Notes: generated by a model not told the origin, from the sequence alone. A DNA stretch of 64,000 bases from Trichobilharzia szidati (GCA_944472155.2 OX235271.1:87309256-87373255), one strand, 5' to 3'; counted from the first letter of the stretch, positions 10,775-22,795 are shown. Numbers and translations are program-made.

Positions 10775-11205
10775 AAGGTTACAGGATTTCATCATGAGCT
10801 GATATTGGTTAGAGAACCATTGGAAAACCTGGGAGTACTGGACAGCTGTTTTATCCTAGTTTGGGACTCTTCAGCAGTACGCACCCACTGGGGTTTGAAC
10901 CCAGGACCTTCTGGTTACAAGGCGAGCTCGTAGACGATTATGCCACTAGGACCCGAACCAGTGGCCCATGAATTCTAACTTCTGCCAATTCATGATATAG
11001 TGCCACCACTAGCTAATGTCATCGGTGGCGAGTATTTGTCCTCAAACCCGACCTGCCCTGGGCGCATACTGATGAAGAGTCCCAAACTAGGACGAAACAG
11101 CTGTCCAGTACTCCCTGCAGGTTTTCCAATGGTTCTCTAACTAATATCAGCTCATGATGAAATCATGTAACCAATCAACTAAATCCCTAAAAACCAATAC
11201 TTGAA
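10775..11205. mobile_element. SINE-B with an inverted second copy of its tail
   Basis: 10775-11055 is a minus-strand SINE-B (tail, hammerhead, tRNA-like, leader). 11060-11205 is a plus-strand hammerhead plus tail. The two tails are inverted repeats. Ribozyme lesions: G12 to A in the minus copy, C3 to A in the plus copy. Confidence 0.78.
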
Positions 11206-11394
11206 GATCAGAAAGGTTTTATGGGGTTGAAATTTATGTGCGTTGCATGTGTGTCAATGTGTAAGTTACCTACTACGTTTAAATAAGAAAACAAAAGGTT
11301 AGTTAATGCAAGTGTAATGACAAGGGGTAGGGGAATTTATATCCACAGGATGGAGGGCCATATCAAAAAAGGCCGATGTAATAAGGTATTTACG

Positions 11395-12025
11395 AATTCG
11401 CAGACTCAGCAATAGGCCAGGGCAGTAAAAGTAGTTGGACCTGTTCCTTTTGCATACAGAGTACCGGTTGTTTAAGGTAAATCGCTATAGCCTCTGATGT
11501 TCTTGGCAATTTATCTGGTACCCAATAGATGATATCGAAGGATTCTTCAGTTCTGGAACAGGTGGTGTAATATCGAACGGTTTATGGTTTTCACTACACC
11601 TTTATTTAGCCATACTGGTAGATGTTCCCGAGAACCAAAAATCAAGTTCCTAGAGCAACGGCCAATATAACTCGCTCCACAAGCGCAGCTGAATTGGTAG
11701 ATACAAGAAGAGGTAGCTAGTCTACGTACTTCATCTTTCAACTGAGAAACAACAACCGGTCGTGTAGAAATTATGACTTGTAGTTTACCAGCATTAAAAG
11801 TTATTTGAATAGATTTTGTTAACTTGCTAGTAATTGTTTCACTAGATGCGTCACGCTTGAACTGCAGTCGTATACATAAAGGCTTCTTATTTACAGATAG
11901 AGAATAGTCCTTTTCTGCTTTCTTGATCATGTGTTTCTTGATGAACTTTTCTGGATACAAAGAGGATAATTTAATGAACTGAAAGTATGCCAGAACTACT
12001 GTAGTCAATCTCTTGTTACTTCGCT
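11395..12025 (-). mobile_element. Penelope-like element, C-terminal fragment
   Basis: The minus frame 11547-12008 shows the linker region (YPEKFIKKHMIKKAEKDYSL) and a GIY-YIG-type segment, CIYQFSCACGASYIGRCSRN. It is the same type as the element at 25.6-26.9 kb. The RT core is missing. Confidence 0.82.
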
Positions 12026-12384
12026 AAAATTCTTAATCAATAAATCATATCATCGTCAAGACTCAAACCAGATAATTTACACCTACCTAGATGACTCACA
12101 GCAACAATCGGTGACTCTGTTTATGGCTTGCTGCTATATGTACATTTAACTACCTAAAATTCTTTTCCAGAATATTTCTTATCAGCTAATATTGCTCCAA
12201 AAGGAAGGCGGTGAACCACTTGAATAGTAAGTATTCAATCAAATCATTTCAGTTGATAAAGCTTCACAAGCTTATTAAATCAGCTAACCTTTCTTACCTA
12301 ATATTATACATCAAACTGCGACATTAGTTCCCATGTTACCTCAAATAATGAGAGTAATTAGATAAAAGCATCTTTATTCAGAAA

Positions 12385-13600
12385 TCTGTGGCCGATGGGC
12401 TGGTTTCAGCGTAGAACTTTTAATAGATGTGCAGCAGTTACAGTTGCCTCAGTACCTCCTTGCAGCACACAAAGCAAGAGAAGACAGTAAAAAGAGTTTC
12501 AAAATAGATTTAATAAACAGAAGTGTGAGGCAAAAGGAATAGTAATATGGAAGAACAATGGAGTTTTATTGGATATTATAGATCACAGAGAGTGAATGCA
12601 TCTGAGCCAGCTATCAGTGAGAACAATTTTGAGCCATATCACCGATTGTCTCCAGCCTTCATTGGTTTCTACCATCCTGAGGACCCCAACCGGTCAGGAA
12701 GTCTACACCTCATTACGTGGCTGGCTGGCTGGCTGGTTTGAACTAACTGTTATGGATCTCGTTGACTGATGAAGACATATCTTGGTTTGACCACTACTAG
12801 CTCTTTCTTTCCCAACCTGATCCATCCTATGTCAGTCATGTAAGATTATCCGTCAGTCCAGGAAGGCGATGGCTAGGCTAGGCATGCGTAACATATATCC
12901 TAACCATCTATATCAATCGGTATAACTTCACAACCTCGTCAATTGATTTCCCCTCCCAACTACCTAGCACTCGATCGATGACTTACTTCAATATTGCTCA
13001 CCTTGTTATACCACCACTTCACACGGGAGATAGAATGCAGACACCCATAAACAAAGGCAGGTAGCCAGCTTTTTCATGTCTTCCACTATCAATGACCATT
13101 ACTCAAAGACGTAAAGGAGGACGGAGCGGACTACTTATCAGTAAACACGCCTTTTGGTAAACAGCTGGCCGGATATCACGTCTACTAAGCCAGATATGGC
13201 ATAAGTTGGCTGAAAAATGCCAAATGACCCTTCTGTATCCGTATTGAGATTTCGTCAGCGATTAACCTGCTGGCACTGGATGATGCAACTTCCCAAATAA
13301 GCGAAGTGGTCAACATGTTCTACCAACCACTTCACTCCTGCCTGTCTTTAAGATAAGGGGTTGATGTAGTGCAGTCCTGTAGTCTCATCATCTTGCATTT
13401 GACAAAGGGAGCGAATCGCTTGCATGACAAACATTTGAAGATTGCTGCTCCTTAATGTGTTCAGAAGACTCTGCTCTATTTTTTCAGCATCTTCACCTAG
13501 AAGGACTATATCATCCACATGTATATTCTAAGTCAACGAGATTATATCCTGGTAACAAGTCAATCCATGAGTTGCTGAAGTCAGTTAGGGTTAAGTCCAT
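12385..13600 (-). mobile_element. RTE-2 LINE, 3' part
   Basis: Reverse complement matches the RTE-2 copy at 20.6-21.6 kb: coding for a segment resembling RLRWLGHVLRMP (near 12880) and a 3' UTR with CTGACCGGTTGGGGTCCTCA. At the far end, near 13520, a decayed RT box resembling LEYADD is visible but frame-broken. Confidence 0.78.
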
Positions 13601-14231
13601 TAGTACATCTACAATGAAATTAAACAAAAAGAAAAACAAACGTGTAATATTTTCATATTTACTTTTTAGTGATCATGTAGTACAACCATAGTGTAGAATG
13701 AAATAAAAATACTTCACTGTGTAAAAGACCTTTAATGGAAAGTAGGATAACTAGTCTCTTTTGTTTCAATTTTCTTTTCTATTTAAAAAAAACTGTGATC
13801 ACAAAAGGCTAACTGTAAAGTAAAACATCTTTGTAATAGTGCTTTTAAACAATCATTTTATTAAGTAGGTTAATATTTCCATTTATCAGAATAAACTTTT
13901 ACAGGTTAAAGACAATTACTGTTAGTGAAGTTACTCAATGAAGTGTTTCTCTGTTGTTTCACTATTCACTCTTCAGATAAAATTAAATACAGATGAACTT
14001 TTAATAGTGCACTCTACTACTGCTACTACCATTAATATTACCACATTATTCTTACTACATTATTTTGTATTCATGAAATAATTTACTTTGTCAGGTAATA
14101 AAGGAATGGCACTTTGTTTCAAGGATATATTTAGTTCTTTGTATATTTATGTAATTGTAGTAACAAAGAACATAATTTTTAACCATTTGGTCAGTATATC
14201 TTAGCCTCAAAGTTGATCATATCAAATAAAT
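13601..14231. other. Intronic sequence without recognised content
   Basis: AT-rich; no repeat family or coding signal recognised. Confidence 0.45.
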
Positions 14232-14475
14232 ATTCTTTTTTCATGCTTTTGAGTTCCTAGTCGAACATATAGCTTCAAGCTTTCGTCTTTGAAGTTTCAG
14301 TAACGGTGGTGTTATTTTTACTGGGGTAGGGTTGACGGCCTCATGTCCAACTTTTGCTGTTCACCCAGCTTATTGTAGGCTAAACAAGGTTTAGGAGTAC
14401 GTCGACAGGGAATCAAACCCAAACCACCTGCATAGCTGGTGAATATTCTGCAAGTGAACCATCGACGCACTGATT
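14232..14475 (-). mobile_element. SINE-C, older copy
   Basis: Tail (complement of GTTCCTAGTCGAACATA) at the left, box B complement AATCAAACCC near 14413, tRNA start complement CATCGACGCA near 14464. More diverged than the neighbour. Confidence 0.72.
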
Positions 14476-14534
14476 GAAGTATCTAGACAGTTGGGATACC
14501 ATTTAAAAAATTATATATATATATATAAACTACT

Positions 14535-14785
14535 GTCCATCGCTGCGTCTGCGGCACAGCGGTTAGGATGCTCGCCGACCATGCACATGGTCCGGGGTTC
14601 GATCCCCGGCCAAAGACGCACTCCTTCACCTCACTAAGCCAGAAATAAAGATGGTAAAGAGGAAAGGTTTGGCATGAGGCTAGCAACCCCATCCTGTAAA
14701 AATAAACACTGCTACAGAAACTTCAAGCCTCTAGCTTACAGCCGTATGTTCCACTGGAAACGTGAAGGAATAAAAAAAACAACTG
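14535..14785 (+). mobile_element. SINE-C, inverted partner of 14232-14475
   Basis: tRNA-like head GCGGCACAGCGGTTAGGA, box B GGGGTTCGATCCCCGG near 14595, body, then tail TATGTTCCACTGGAAACGTG and A-rich end. It faces the preceding SINE-C across an (AT)n run at 14511-14527. Confidence 0.85.
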
Positions 14786-15117
14786 TCCTCAGTCCTCTAC
14801 CTACAATGTACGATTTCTGTTGGCTATCACAAGTTTCTTATTCTATGTGACATATATTCTTTCAGTTAACACTACACTGTATTCACTACTTCACTGAAAC
14901 ACTTTATGATTAAGTGAATTTTGTTACTTAATATGTTGTTAGAATAAAAATAAAACAAATAAGCTTAACTTTGTAAATAAGTCACATGCCGTAGTCAGCT
15001 ATCAGTATAAATTTACAAATACTATTTTCTAGTCTTAACGAAGATGGCTTTACACTATTTGACCAATAGCTATATAATACTATAAGATTTCATTGACAGA
15101 ATGATAATCAAATACAA

Positions 15118-15475
15118 GTTATTTTTCAAGTATTGGTTTGTAGGAATTTGATTGATTGGTTACAGGATTTCATCATGAACTGACATCAGTTAGAGGACCA
15201 TTGGAAAACCTACAGGCAGTACTGGATAGCTGTTTCGTCAGTCTAGTTTGGGACTCTTTAGCAGTACGCATCCATACTGCGGGTTTCGAATCCAGGACCT
15301 TCTGGTTACAAGGTGAGCTAGTAGACCTTTAAGCCACTGGGAACCAACTTGGGTTCAAACTTTGGCGGGTGAATGTTGCTGAAGAGTCCGAAACTATACT
15401 GACGAAACAGCTGTCCAGTACTCCTAGGTTTTCCAATGGTTCTCTTAATGGTATCAGCTCATGATGAAATCCTCT
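15118..15475. mobile_element. SINE-B with inverted tails
   Basis: 15118-15360 reads as a minus-strand SINE-B and 15361-15475 as a plus-strand hammerhead plus tail. Both ends are inverted copies of the SINE-B tail. The minus ribozyme has G5 to A; the plus ribozyme core is intact (separate entry). Confidence 0.75.
15373..15421 (+). ncRNA. Hammerhead ribozyme motif, core intact, weak stems
   Basis: CTGAAGA at 15379-15385, helix II GTC/GAC only three pairs, GAA at 15404-15406, helix III ACAGCTGT at 15407-15414, cleavage C at 15415, helix I with two wobble pairs. All invariant core bases are present; helices I and II are weaker than in the 28.7-kb copy. Confidence 0.6.
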
Positions 15476-16884
15476 AATAAATACAAGTTACTTAGAGAAG
15501 CTACTGAAATCTCTTTCATCCTGTGACGGACAGAAAGATACAAGATGTAGAAATCCATAAAATGTCGATACATTCAAATAAATATATATGAAGAATCACC
15601 TCACCTCAAATTCCTAACAGGAAGTTCACTCAGAGATCAAATTTATCGACTTAAGGACCCGATAGAGCCAATTAGACAAAGCAGTTGGGGCATTGTGAGG
15701 TCAAATGCATCAGTCAAACTAGTCCATTGTCAGTCTATTATCAGAAAACTAAGAGTTTAGCCAAATCTATGATAATAGGCGTTGCTAAGATAAATAACTT
15801 ATACAAATACTGAAGCATTACAACGCTTGCAATAATACACAATTACAAAACAAGGCGGAATATGGTAACAGCTTGGAGAAAGAGGTTAATCACAGAAACT
15901 TTGTTCGCCGAATCAACACCAAATATATATAAATACATATATACTCAGTGTCGCAACGCCAATCTTCAGCATATGATAATTTCTACTAGAGTGAAAATCA
16001 GAAGTGGTTATAACCATATAAAGTAAGGTGTATAACTAACGATATGGTTATGAGCACTAAATTGTGCTAGGAACTTCATCTAGTTACATGTGGAACTGTG
16101 CTGTGCTCCAACTTAGGTAAAATTCCTTTTAAAACCACCGATACTACTGAAACCACAATTTCAATGCATGCTTCTCTACTCATACAACTAATCCTGAACT
16201 CTACACGTTCATCTTGCCGGTTCGGTAGGTAAACGCATCAATATTATTACAGATATACAGCGAATATGTTATTTTCTTCATTGAACAGATAGTTTGAGAT
16301 CCTATAGGTTAGATGGTAATGTTTCTAAAATCTTTTTGTCTGACGACACAATCAAAACTTTGTTTAACTCACCATTTCAGTATCATTCTTCATTCTTCTT
16401 TAGAAATATTCATTATTATGTTGTAAATGTTAAATACCACTAGTGCAAATTTATGTTAGTGCAGAACTGTGGAGCTGTGTCTCATTAGTCTAGACCCTCT
16501 ACTTTCAACCAGTGAGTTACCGTCTCGAAGCCTGCTCCACCTAAAGAGGTTTGGACAACCAGGTAGTTTGTCTAACCCTCATACAATAGGTGTGACTCAC
16601 TGCCCCAACTGCATGGAATTGTAAATGGTTGTTTATGAGTAGCATTCATTTATTTCATTCATAAAACTGTAAAGTACAGCAGCATGTTATCTATCCTCGT
16701 AATTCCAAGTGCCTTTAAGTATATGTGATCAGAATGTAAACTAAATATACATAAAAAAAGATCAAATTTAAAGATGGAGCATGATATATAATTTATCTTA
16801 TTGATATAATCATTGTAACAGCTAAATACAGTAGTATTTGGAGGCAGCATTGTTTGCTTCCTCAGTCGATGCACTCCTAAACCC
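15476..16884. other. Intronic sequence, little recognised
   Basis: No exon or major repeat recognised. A short inverted match (GCAGTTGGGGCATTGTGAGG near 15682 against the complement near 16600) suggests an old dispersed repeat. Confidence 0.4.
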
Positions 16885-17035
16885 TGCTTAGCCTGTAGAA
16901 AGCTCAGTAAAGAGGGAAGGTTTGGTGTAAGACTAGCAACCCCACCCCATAGAAACTAAACTCGACTAATACTGAAAATTCAATAGTTACAGCTTGAAGC
17001 TCTATGTTCCACTCGGAACTCACAGGAATAAAATA
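16885..17035 (+). mobile_element. SINE-C 3' part
   Basis: Body from AAAGAGGGAAGGTTTGGTGT through GCAACCCCACCCC to the tail CTATGTTCCACTCGGAACTC. The tRNA-like head is missing. Confidence 0.75.
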
Positions 17036-17084
17036 GATTGAAGTAATTCTTAAAATAACGTCCAATGATTGGAAAAACTTGAAT

Positions 17085-17245
17085 TTTTAAAGGTCTTAAT
17101 TTCATGCATCCTATATTGTTTCACTGCTGCCTTTATTTCTCCTTTCTGCGAATTGACCCGTCCCTCTACTTTTCAAAATTTTGCAGTTGCCACCAATATG
17201 CTACTCATAAATATTTATCAGTAGCACAGGCCACACTGTCACCTT
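17085..17245 (+). repeat. R8 dispersed repeat, diverged
   Basis: Shares the end block TATCAGTAGCAC(A)GGCCACA with copies at 27450, 46960 and 62415. Low identity over the rest. Confidence 0.4.
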
Positions 17246-17529
17246 AATCATGTCAGTTTTTATTATTCTTTTCCATAGATATAGATTCCTTACTTCCAAT
17301 TTATGGGCCTTTTTAAAAATATATTTCATTATTGAAAACACAAAAGTATTATTGCGTTTTGTACACTTCTGTCACAACATAATCTCTGTGGACTTCTGGC
17401 AATAAGGCACAAATCGGTCGCTGAGTATCTAACTAATTTTTTGCTGACCACTTAATCAGTGGAAATATATTTAGACATGACTTAAAAATCATTCTGCTAT
17501 GAATATTATTTATTATTTGAAATTTTCAG

Positions 17530-17808
17530 GGTAAACTAGAAGAAGTCTCTAATAAAAGATCAATTCTTCAAAGTCAATTACGCAATCAAGAAGCAGAATA
17601 CAATCAGTTAGCATCGGACTACAGAAATCTTGAAGCTGAACGTTCAAGTTTGAAAGATGCTCTTGTTCAAATGGAATCTAGAAAGAATGAAGTTGTTTGT
17701 GAGAAAAATAATGTTTCACAGGCATTGACTATTTCTGAAGCTGCACGTGAAAGACTGGAAGAAGAAATTAGCAGTTTAAACAGAGAAAAATTAGAAATCA
17801 CAGAACAG
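17530..17808 (+). CDS. CROCC: Rootletin exon 4 of window
   Basis: Acceptor AATTTTCAG at 17521-17529, donor CAG|GTAAGC at 17808/17809. Phase 0 to 0, 93 codons. It starts GKLEEVSNKRSILQSQL and ends REKLEITEQ; all coiled coil with alternating acidic and basic heptads. It follows a 12-kb intron, yet the frame continues and the length fits the vertebrate interval, so no exon seems to be missing between exons 3 and 4. Confidence 0.9.
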
Positions 17809-17854
17809 GTAAGCTGAAAACATCAGAATTTGAAATTTATATATACAATTTTCT

Positions 17855-17945
17855 CTAGCGATTGGGTTGATTTTCCGACATAGAGTCGTTAGTCCCACAC
17901 CCGGCTCCAGGCCTGCAACTGTCTAGTAAACTAGACCTGGTTAAA
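17855..17945 (-). mobile_element. RTE-1 5' UTR-like fragment
   Basis: The complement resembles 41310-41400 upstream of the RTE-1 ORF (TTTACTAGAC ... GGTGTGGGACT-AACGACTC). Another copy lies at 49245-49375. Confidence 0.5.
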
Positions 17946-18110
17946 CATTGTCACGGAGGGGTTGCATGCAAATAACATACAGCTCGCTTCATACCTTGCG
18001 CAGAACCATTAGGTTGTGTACTATTCCACCGTCCTTGGCAAATCTGGTAACAAAAAGTGAAGAAAATACTATCAGAGCATATGGTATACTAGGTCTTGTC
18101 GGTGTTCCCA
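17945..18110 (-). repeat. R9 dispersed repeat
   Basis: Reverse complement of 50885-51040. Shared blocks include ACCTAATGGTT and CCAGAT(T/C)TGCCAAGG, ending TGACAATGTTTAA. Function unknown. Confidence 0.6.
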
Positions 18111-18124
18111 TGCTGTTCTTATAC

Positions 18125-19040
18125 TTGAAGTGTCACAGTAGGCACTTTTAACAGATAGATGCCATCCTCCCTCAATAATGAAGATCAGATGGCCAGCCAT
18201 AAAAGATAAACAAAAAGAAACTCTGGCAGGCAACGAAATAATCATGAGTCCGTCGCCTAATAAATACGTAGAATGTAATAGCGGTAGACAGACTGGACGT
18301 AAGCCGAGGAGACTGATGAGTGAGAATGGGTGGGACCAGAATGCAAAACGACGAGTTTGGCATAGGGTTCGAAGGTGACATAGAAAAGGCAGAGGTGATG
18401 ACAGAGGTAATCAAAGAGAACAGCAACAATAACTATTGTCAACGGAATGCATTTGAAAGAGGTTAATTCTTTCACTTATCTAGGCAGACTCGCTTCAGCT
18501 ACAGGCGGCACAGATGACGACATCAAGACTGGAATCGGAAAGGAAAGACAGACCTTCATCACTCTGAAGTCACTTTGGGAATCTGCTGCACTCAGCATAA
18601 GGAAGAAACCTCGGTTTTGTAGCACCACTGTTAAACCAGTTCTAGGTGGGTTCAAACTTTTATCAAAAATTGCCTTCGTTCCATACTGAAGATCAAATGT
18701 CCAGAAAGAATTAGGAATAACAAAATTCCAGGAAAGAACCAGTCAAGAACCTACTGCTCAACAAATATCCCAAAGAAATTGGAAATAGGTCGAGCACAGA
18801 CTGAGGTGACCATCTAATGACATCACATGCCAAGTCATCGAGTGGAACCTGGATAGGAACCGTCGAGTTGAGCATGGCTCTAGAAGTGACATAGAGGAGA
18901 TCCCGTGTGTAGGAAATGAATGCTTATAGTCCATCGCGGAGCCAGCTAAAGATGACTGCAGAAAACAGGATGGAATGGAGATGTGACTTTGAAGACCTAT
19001 ATTCCACCAAGGAATCTAGGGGAGTCATAATAATCATTCT
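18125..19040 (+). mobile_element. RTE-1 LINE fragments
   Basis: A short piece (18125-18205) encodes KIRWPA-like sequence. A longer one (about 18370-19040) runs from an IEKAEVM-like segment through NSFTYLGRLASATGGTDDDI to the RTE-1 3' end (TATATTCCACCAAGGAATCT). Frames are broken. Confidence 0.75.
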
Positions 19041-19129
19041 TTAGTCTCCAGATAACTTTGAATATAGATACGTGCAGTCAATTTATCTCGTTATTACTGT
19101 AGTCTAACATATATTTTAATAGAAACATT

Positions 19130-19585
19130 TACTCAAGTATTGGTTTGTAGGGATTTGGTTGATTGGTTACAGGATTTCATCATGAGCTGACATTGGTTAG
19201 AGAACCATTGGAAAACCTGGGAGATATGCTCACTGGCGACTGGCCCTATTCAGTTAGGTGGTTACCTGGGGTTCCAGTGGGAAGTCGTGACCAGTAGGGT
19301 GCAGCAGGTCAAGTGTGAGGAAAAATACTCGCCGAAGACATTGGCTAGCGGTTGAGCTATATCGTGAATTGGCAGAAGTTAGAATTCATGGACCATTGGA
19401 TCGGGTCCCAGTGGCTTAATGGTATACGAGCTCGCCTTGTAACCAGTAGGTCCTGGGTTCAAACCCCGGTGATTGTGTACTGGTGAAGAGCCGCCAAATT
19501 AGGATGAAACAGCTGTCCAGTACTCCCAGGTTTCCCAATGGTTCTCTAACCAGTGTCAGCTTATGATGAAATCCTGTAACCAAGA
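19130..19585 (+). mobile_element. SINE-B, full unit bounded by inverted tails
   Basis: Order: reverse-complement tail (19130-19220), leader (CTCACTGGCGACTGGCCCTA), tRNA-like part (GGGTCCCAGTGGCTTAATGG, box B GGGTTCAAACCCC), hammerhead (C3 to G, weak helix II) and forward tail to 19585. The clearest example of the inverted-tail arrangement. Confidence 0.85.
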
Positions 19586-19654
19586 AACATTTACATTAGG
19601 AAGATTTCTAAAACACTTTTTGGCTAAACACAAAGTGGTACACGCCTATGGAAT

Positions 19655-19838
19655 TTATTCTGATAATAGCTTTATTCCACACCGTATTTTTAGTACAAGT
19701 ATGGAATTTTCAGCATGTGATATCGGTAGCCCAAATTTTGCAGGCCAACCATTCGTATCAGGTGTGCTTCGGTAGGGGATCGAACCTAGGCCCATGTGCA
19801 TGGTCGGTGAGAGTCCTAACCGCTGTGCTACTTGCAAA
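19655..19838 (-). mobile_element. SINE-D
   Basis: Body with ATTCCACACCGTATTTTTAG on the plus strand and tRNA-like head on the minus strand near 19775-19835. Same structure as 3118-3293. Confidence 0.75.
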
Positions 19839-19859
19839 AAAATAGATAGTATAACGGCG

Positions 19860-20600
19860 TTTTTTGTCTATTAATAGCTACTGAAGACTAATTGGCTGAT
19901 CATACCTTCATATTAATGAATTATGGTGTCGTCCGTGACCATTGAATACACAGCTAATCACTTCGAATGCTCATGGGGCTTATGAACTGCGAAAGACGCT
20001 TTTTCACACTATTTGTTTAGAATAACGAAAATCCATGCTGTGTATATGTATAAAGCTAACCAAAGTATTCAGTGAAATGATCTGAATAATATTCTACGAG
20101 TCATTGCCATGTATGCTCATGACTTATTGTATTAAGCCAACAACTACACAATATTCGTATTACACTGAATGTTTTTAAACAAGTGTAGCTCTCTGTGCAA
20201 AGATGTAGTTGATAAGTGTTCCGAAGTTCGCAGAAAATGACTTTTCTTCTAGTTGATTAAAATATTTCAGGTAATCTTAGTTCCGAAAACTGATTTTGAT
20301 ATACAAGTACTGGTTTGTAAGGATTTGACTGGTATAGATTTCGTTTCTAGGTCAGATAAAAAACTAGCTTGATGTTGAACTGTGGTCTGTTGAATTTACT
20401 TAAAAAAACACTTTAACTGACTGTTTTCTTAAAATCGTTGATATTTTGATCAAGTAGAGAATCATACATAATAAACAATTTGCGTTTCTCACATTTAAGT
20501 TGTTATGACTGACCTTTAGGGGATAACAGAATTTTAAACATGATTAGCAAAAATGGAAACCAGGATGATGTAACAGATGTATTAAACAGATGACATCATC
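19860..20600. other. Intronic sequence, little recognised
   Basis: Only a short SINE-B tail piece (about 20305-20340, TACTGGTTTGTAAGGATTTG). The rest is unassigned. Confidence 0.45.
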
Positions 20601-20609
20601 TAGAGATAA

Positions 20610-21600
20610 ATATAAAGACTAGTACCTTGTTTAGCGTGCGATTCGCTTCCGCCAAGATGATGTTACTCGATTGGACTACACCGACTCATAGATTAGAAAT
20701 AGGAAGGGAAGTGGCAGAGCACGTTGACCGCTTCACTTACTTGGAAAGTACCACCAGCCAGTGCCAACGGGTTGATCTCTGACGAAATCTCAGCACGGAT
20801 ACAGAGGGCTAGTTTTGCATATGCCAGCTTACGCCATCTCTGGCGTACACGTGATATCAGACTATCGACCAAAGGGCGTGTGTACTGCTCATCAGTCCTC
20901 TCCGTCCTCCTTTATGTCTGTGAGACCTGGCCATTGAGAGCGGAAGACACGAAAAGATTAGCTGTCTTTGATCATAGGTGTCTACGTTCTATCTCCCGCG
21001 TGAAGTGGTATAATAAGGTGAGCAATATTGAGGTAAGGCGTCGAGTGCTAGGTAAGAAGGGGAAATCAGTCGACGAGACTGTGGAATTACATCGACTGAG
21101 ATGGTTAGGACATGTGTTACGTATGCCTAGTCATCGCCTTCCTCTACCGACGGGCAATGTTAGCTGGCTGACATAGGGTCAGGCTGGAAAAGAGCTGGAG
21201 GCGGTCAAACCAAAACATGGCACCAGTCAATGAAATCTACAACAGTTAGTTTAAGCCAGTCACTTGGGAAAGTGTAGACTTCCTGACTGGTTGGGGTTCT
21301 CGGGACAGTGAAAACCAATGGTTGGAAACAATTGGTGACATGGCTCAAAATCGTTCTCAGTGGCCGGTGCAGATGCATCCACTCCTTGTGACTCATGATT
21401 TCCAATGAAACCATATTGTTCTTCATTATTACTATTCCTTTGTCTCACACCTCTGTTTACTGTCTATATTATGCATTTCTCCTACTTTCTTTTCTTGCTT
21501 GTGTGCTACATGGAGTGTGGCTACTTGAACTGCCGCACATCAGTGCAAAGTTCTATGTCGAAAACAGACAGACAGACAGTACCTTGTTAAATGCTCAGAA
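20610..21600 (+). mobile_element. RTE-2 LINE, 3' part
   Basis: Coding remnant from FSVRFASAKMM (about 20630) through ISARIQRASFAYASLRHLWR, LLYVCETWPLR and RLRWLGHVLRMP to about 21176. It is frame-broken near 20757. The 3' UTR runs to an ACAG-rich end near 21580. This is the C-terminal part of an RTE-clade endonuclease/reverse-transcriptase protein. It ends about 70 bp before rootletin exon 5. Confidence 0.85.
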
Positions 21601-21667
21601 AATAAGGACTTTTATGAATATAAACCAAGTTATTTGTATATTCTTTTATTATTCTTTTTTTTGTTAG

Positions 21668-21998
21668 TTGAATGCTATTACAAGACATAAAAATGGTCTT
21701 ACCAATGAATTGATTCAAAAGAATAGAGATGCTGAACGTCTTCGTGATGTTATTGCACGTTTAAATAGAGAAAAAGAAGATTTAACTAAAGAAAAAGGTG
21801 AACTATCCGCCCAGGTTAGTTCACTTAGTCGAGAGTTACGACAAACATGTGATGTTTTGAATGTAACTAAAAAAGAACATGAAAATTTAGAAGCTGATTA
21901 CTATCAAGCAAAACAACAAATTATGCAATTAGAAACTAAAAGAGATTTGCTAGATAATGAATTACAAGAGCAGAATTTAAAAAGAGAAAGTCTTATGG
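21668..21998 (+). CDS. CROCC: Rootletin exon 5 of window
   Basis: Acceptor TTTTGTTAG ending 21667, donor ATGG|GTAAGT at 21998/21999. Phase 0 to 1, 110 codons plus one base. Starts LNAITRHKNGLTNELIQKN. Its blocks RLNREKEDLTKEKGELSAQV and HENLEADYYQAKQQIMQLE match the vertebrate blocks around LARERAGLAV and LEGSLFEVQRQLAQLE in order and spacing. Confidence 0.94.
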
Positions 21999-22154
21999 GT
22001 AAGTTACATTTTGTAACAGTCTACAATAATATGTGTATATGTTCGTTCATAAATACCTCATGCAATAATACTCCTATATATACTAGTTAGATAATTGAGA
22101 ATTTGATTGGACACTAGGCAGTAAGTAACTAATATCATGCAAACTAGTCCTTTG

Positions 22155-22358
22155 CTTGATGCAGGCTAAAGGCTTGAAGTTTTGGTAGCGGTGGTGTTTA
22201 TTTTAACGGGATGGGATTGCTGGCCTCTTGTCCAACCTTCCCTCTTTACCAGTCTTGTTACCGGCTTAGCCCGGTAAAGCAGTGCGTCGGATGGGGATCA
22301 AAACCCGAACCACATGCGTGGTTGGCGAACACTCTACTGCTGTGCCACAGATGCACCA
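22155..22358 (-). mobile_element. SINE-C
   Basis: Body (GGATGGGATTGCTGGCCTC), box B complement and tRNA-head complement CTGTGCCACAGATGCAC. The tail with TATGTTCCACT is missing. Confidence 0.78.
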
Positions 22359-22544
22359 CCAGTTTTTATTGATTTACTTTTATCATTATTAAGTAAAAGC
22401 TAATAAATAGGCATAACCCGTGGTGATTTCAGACAGATAATGACTTGATTAACAGCTGGCTATAGTAACTTAGTCCATTGTCAGACTAGTAATCTGGTTG
22501 CCGATGGTTTGAATCTTGCCGCTAAAAACACTTTCATTTTAATT

Positions 22545-22795
22545 CTCAATACCTGGTTTGTAAGGGTTAGTTTTGTTTTCACGAGCTGATCACGGATCGA
22601 TATCAGTTAGAGAATCACTGAAAACCAGGGAGTACTGGACAGCTATTTCCTCCATCCTAGTTTGGGAATCATCGGCAGTACGCACTCACCACCAGGGTTC
22701 GAACCCAGGACCTTCCGGTTACAAGGCAAGCTCGTATACCATTCAACCACCGGGACCCGATTCAATAGCTCATGAATTCTAAATTCTACCAAGTC
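22545..22795 (-). mobile_element. SINE-B, partial
   Basis: Tail, hammerhead (U4 to C, helix II broken) and tRNA-like part (box B complement GGGTTCGAACCC). Leader absent. Confidence 0.78.

Noticed and set aside
17948..18151. A 67-codon frame with a membrane-like stretch (GILGLVGVPMLFLYL)
   Set aside because: Lies in the R9 repeat, is not conserved in the second copy at 50.9 kb, and has no splice or promoter support.
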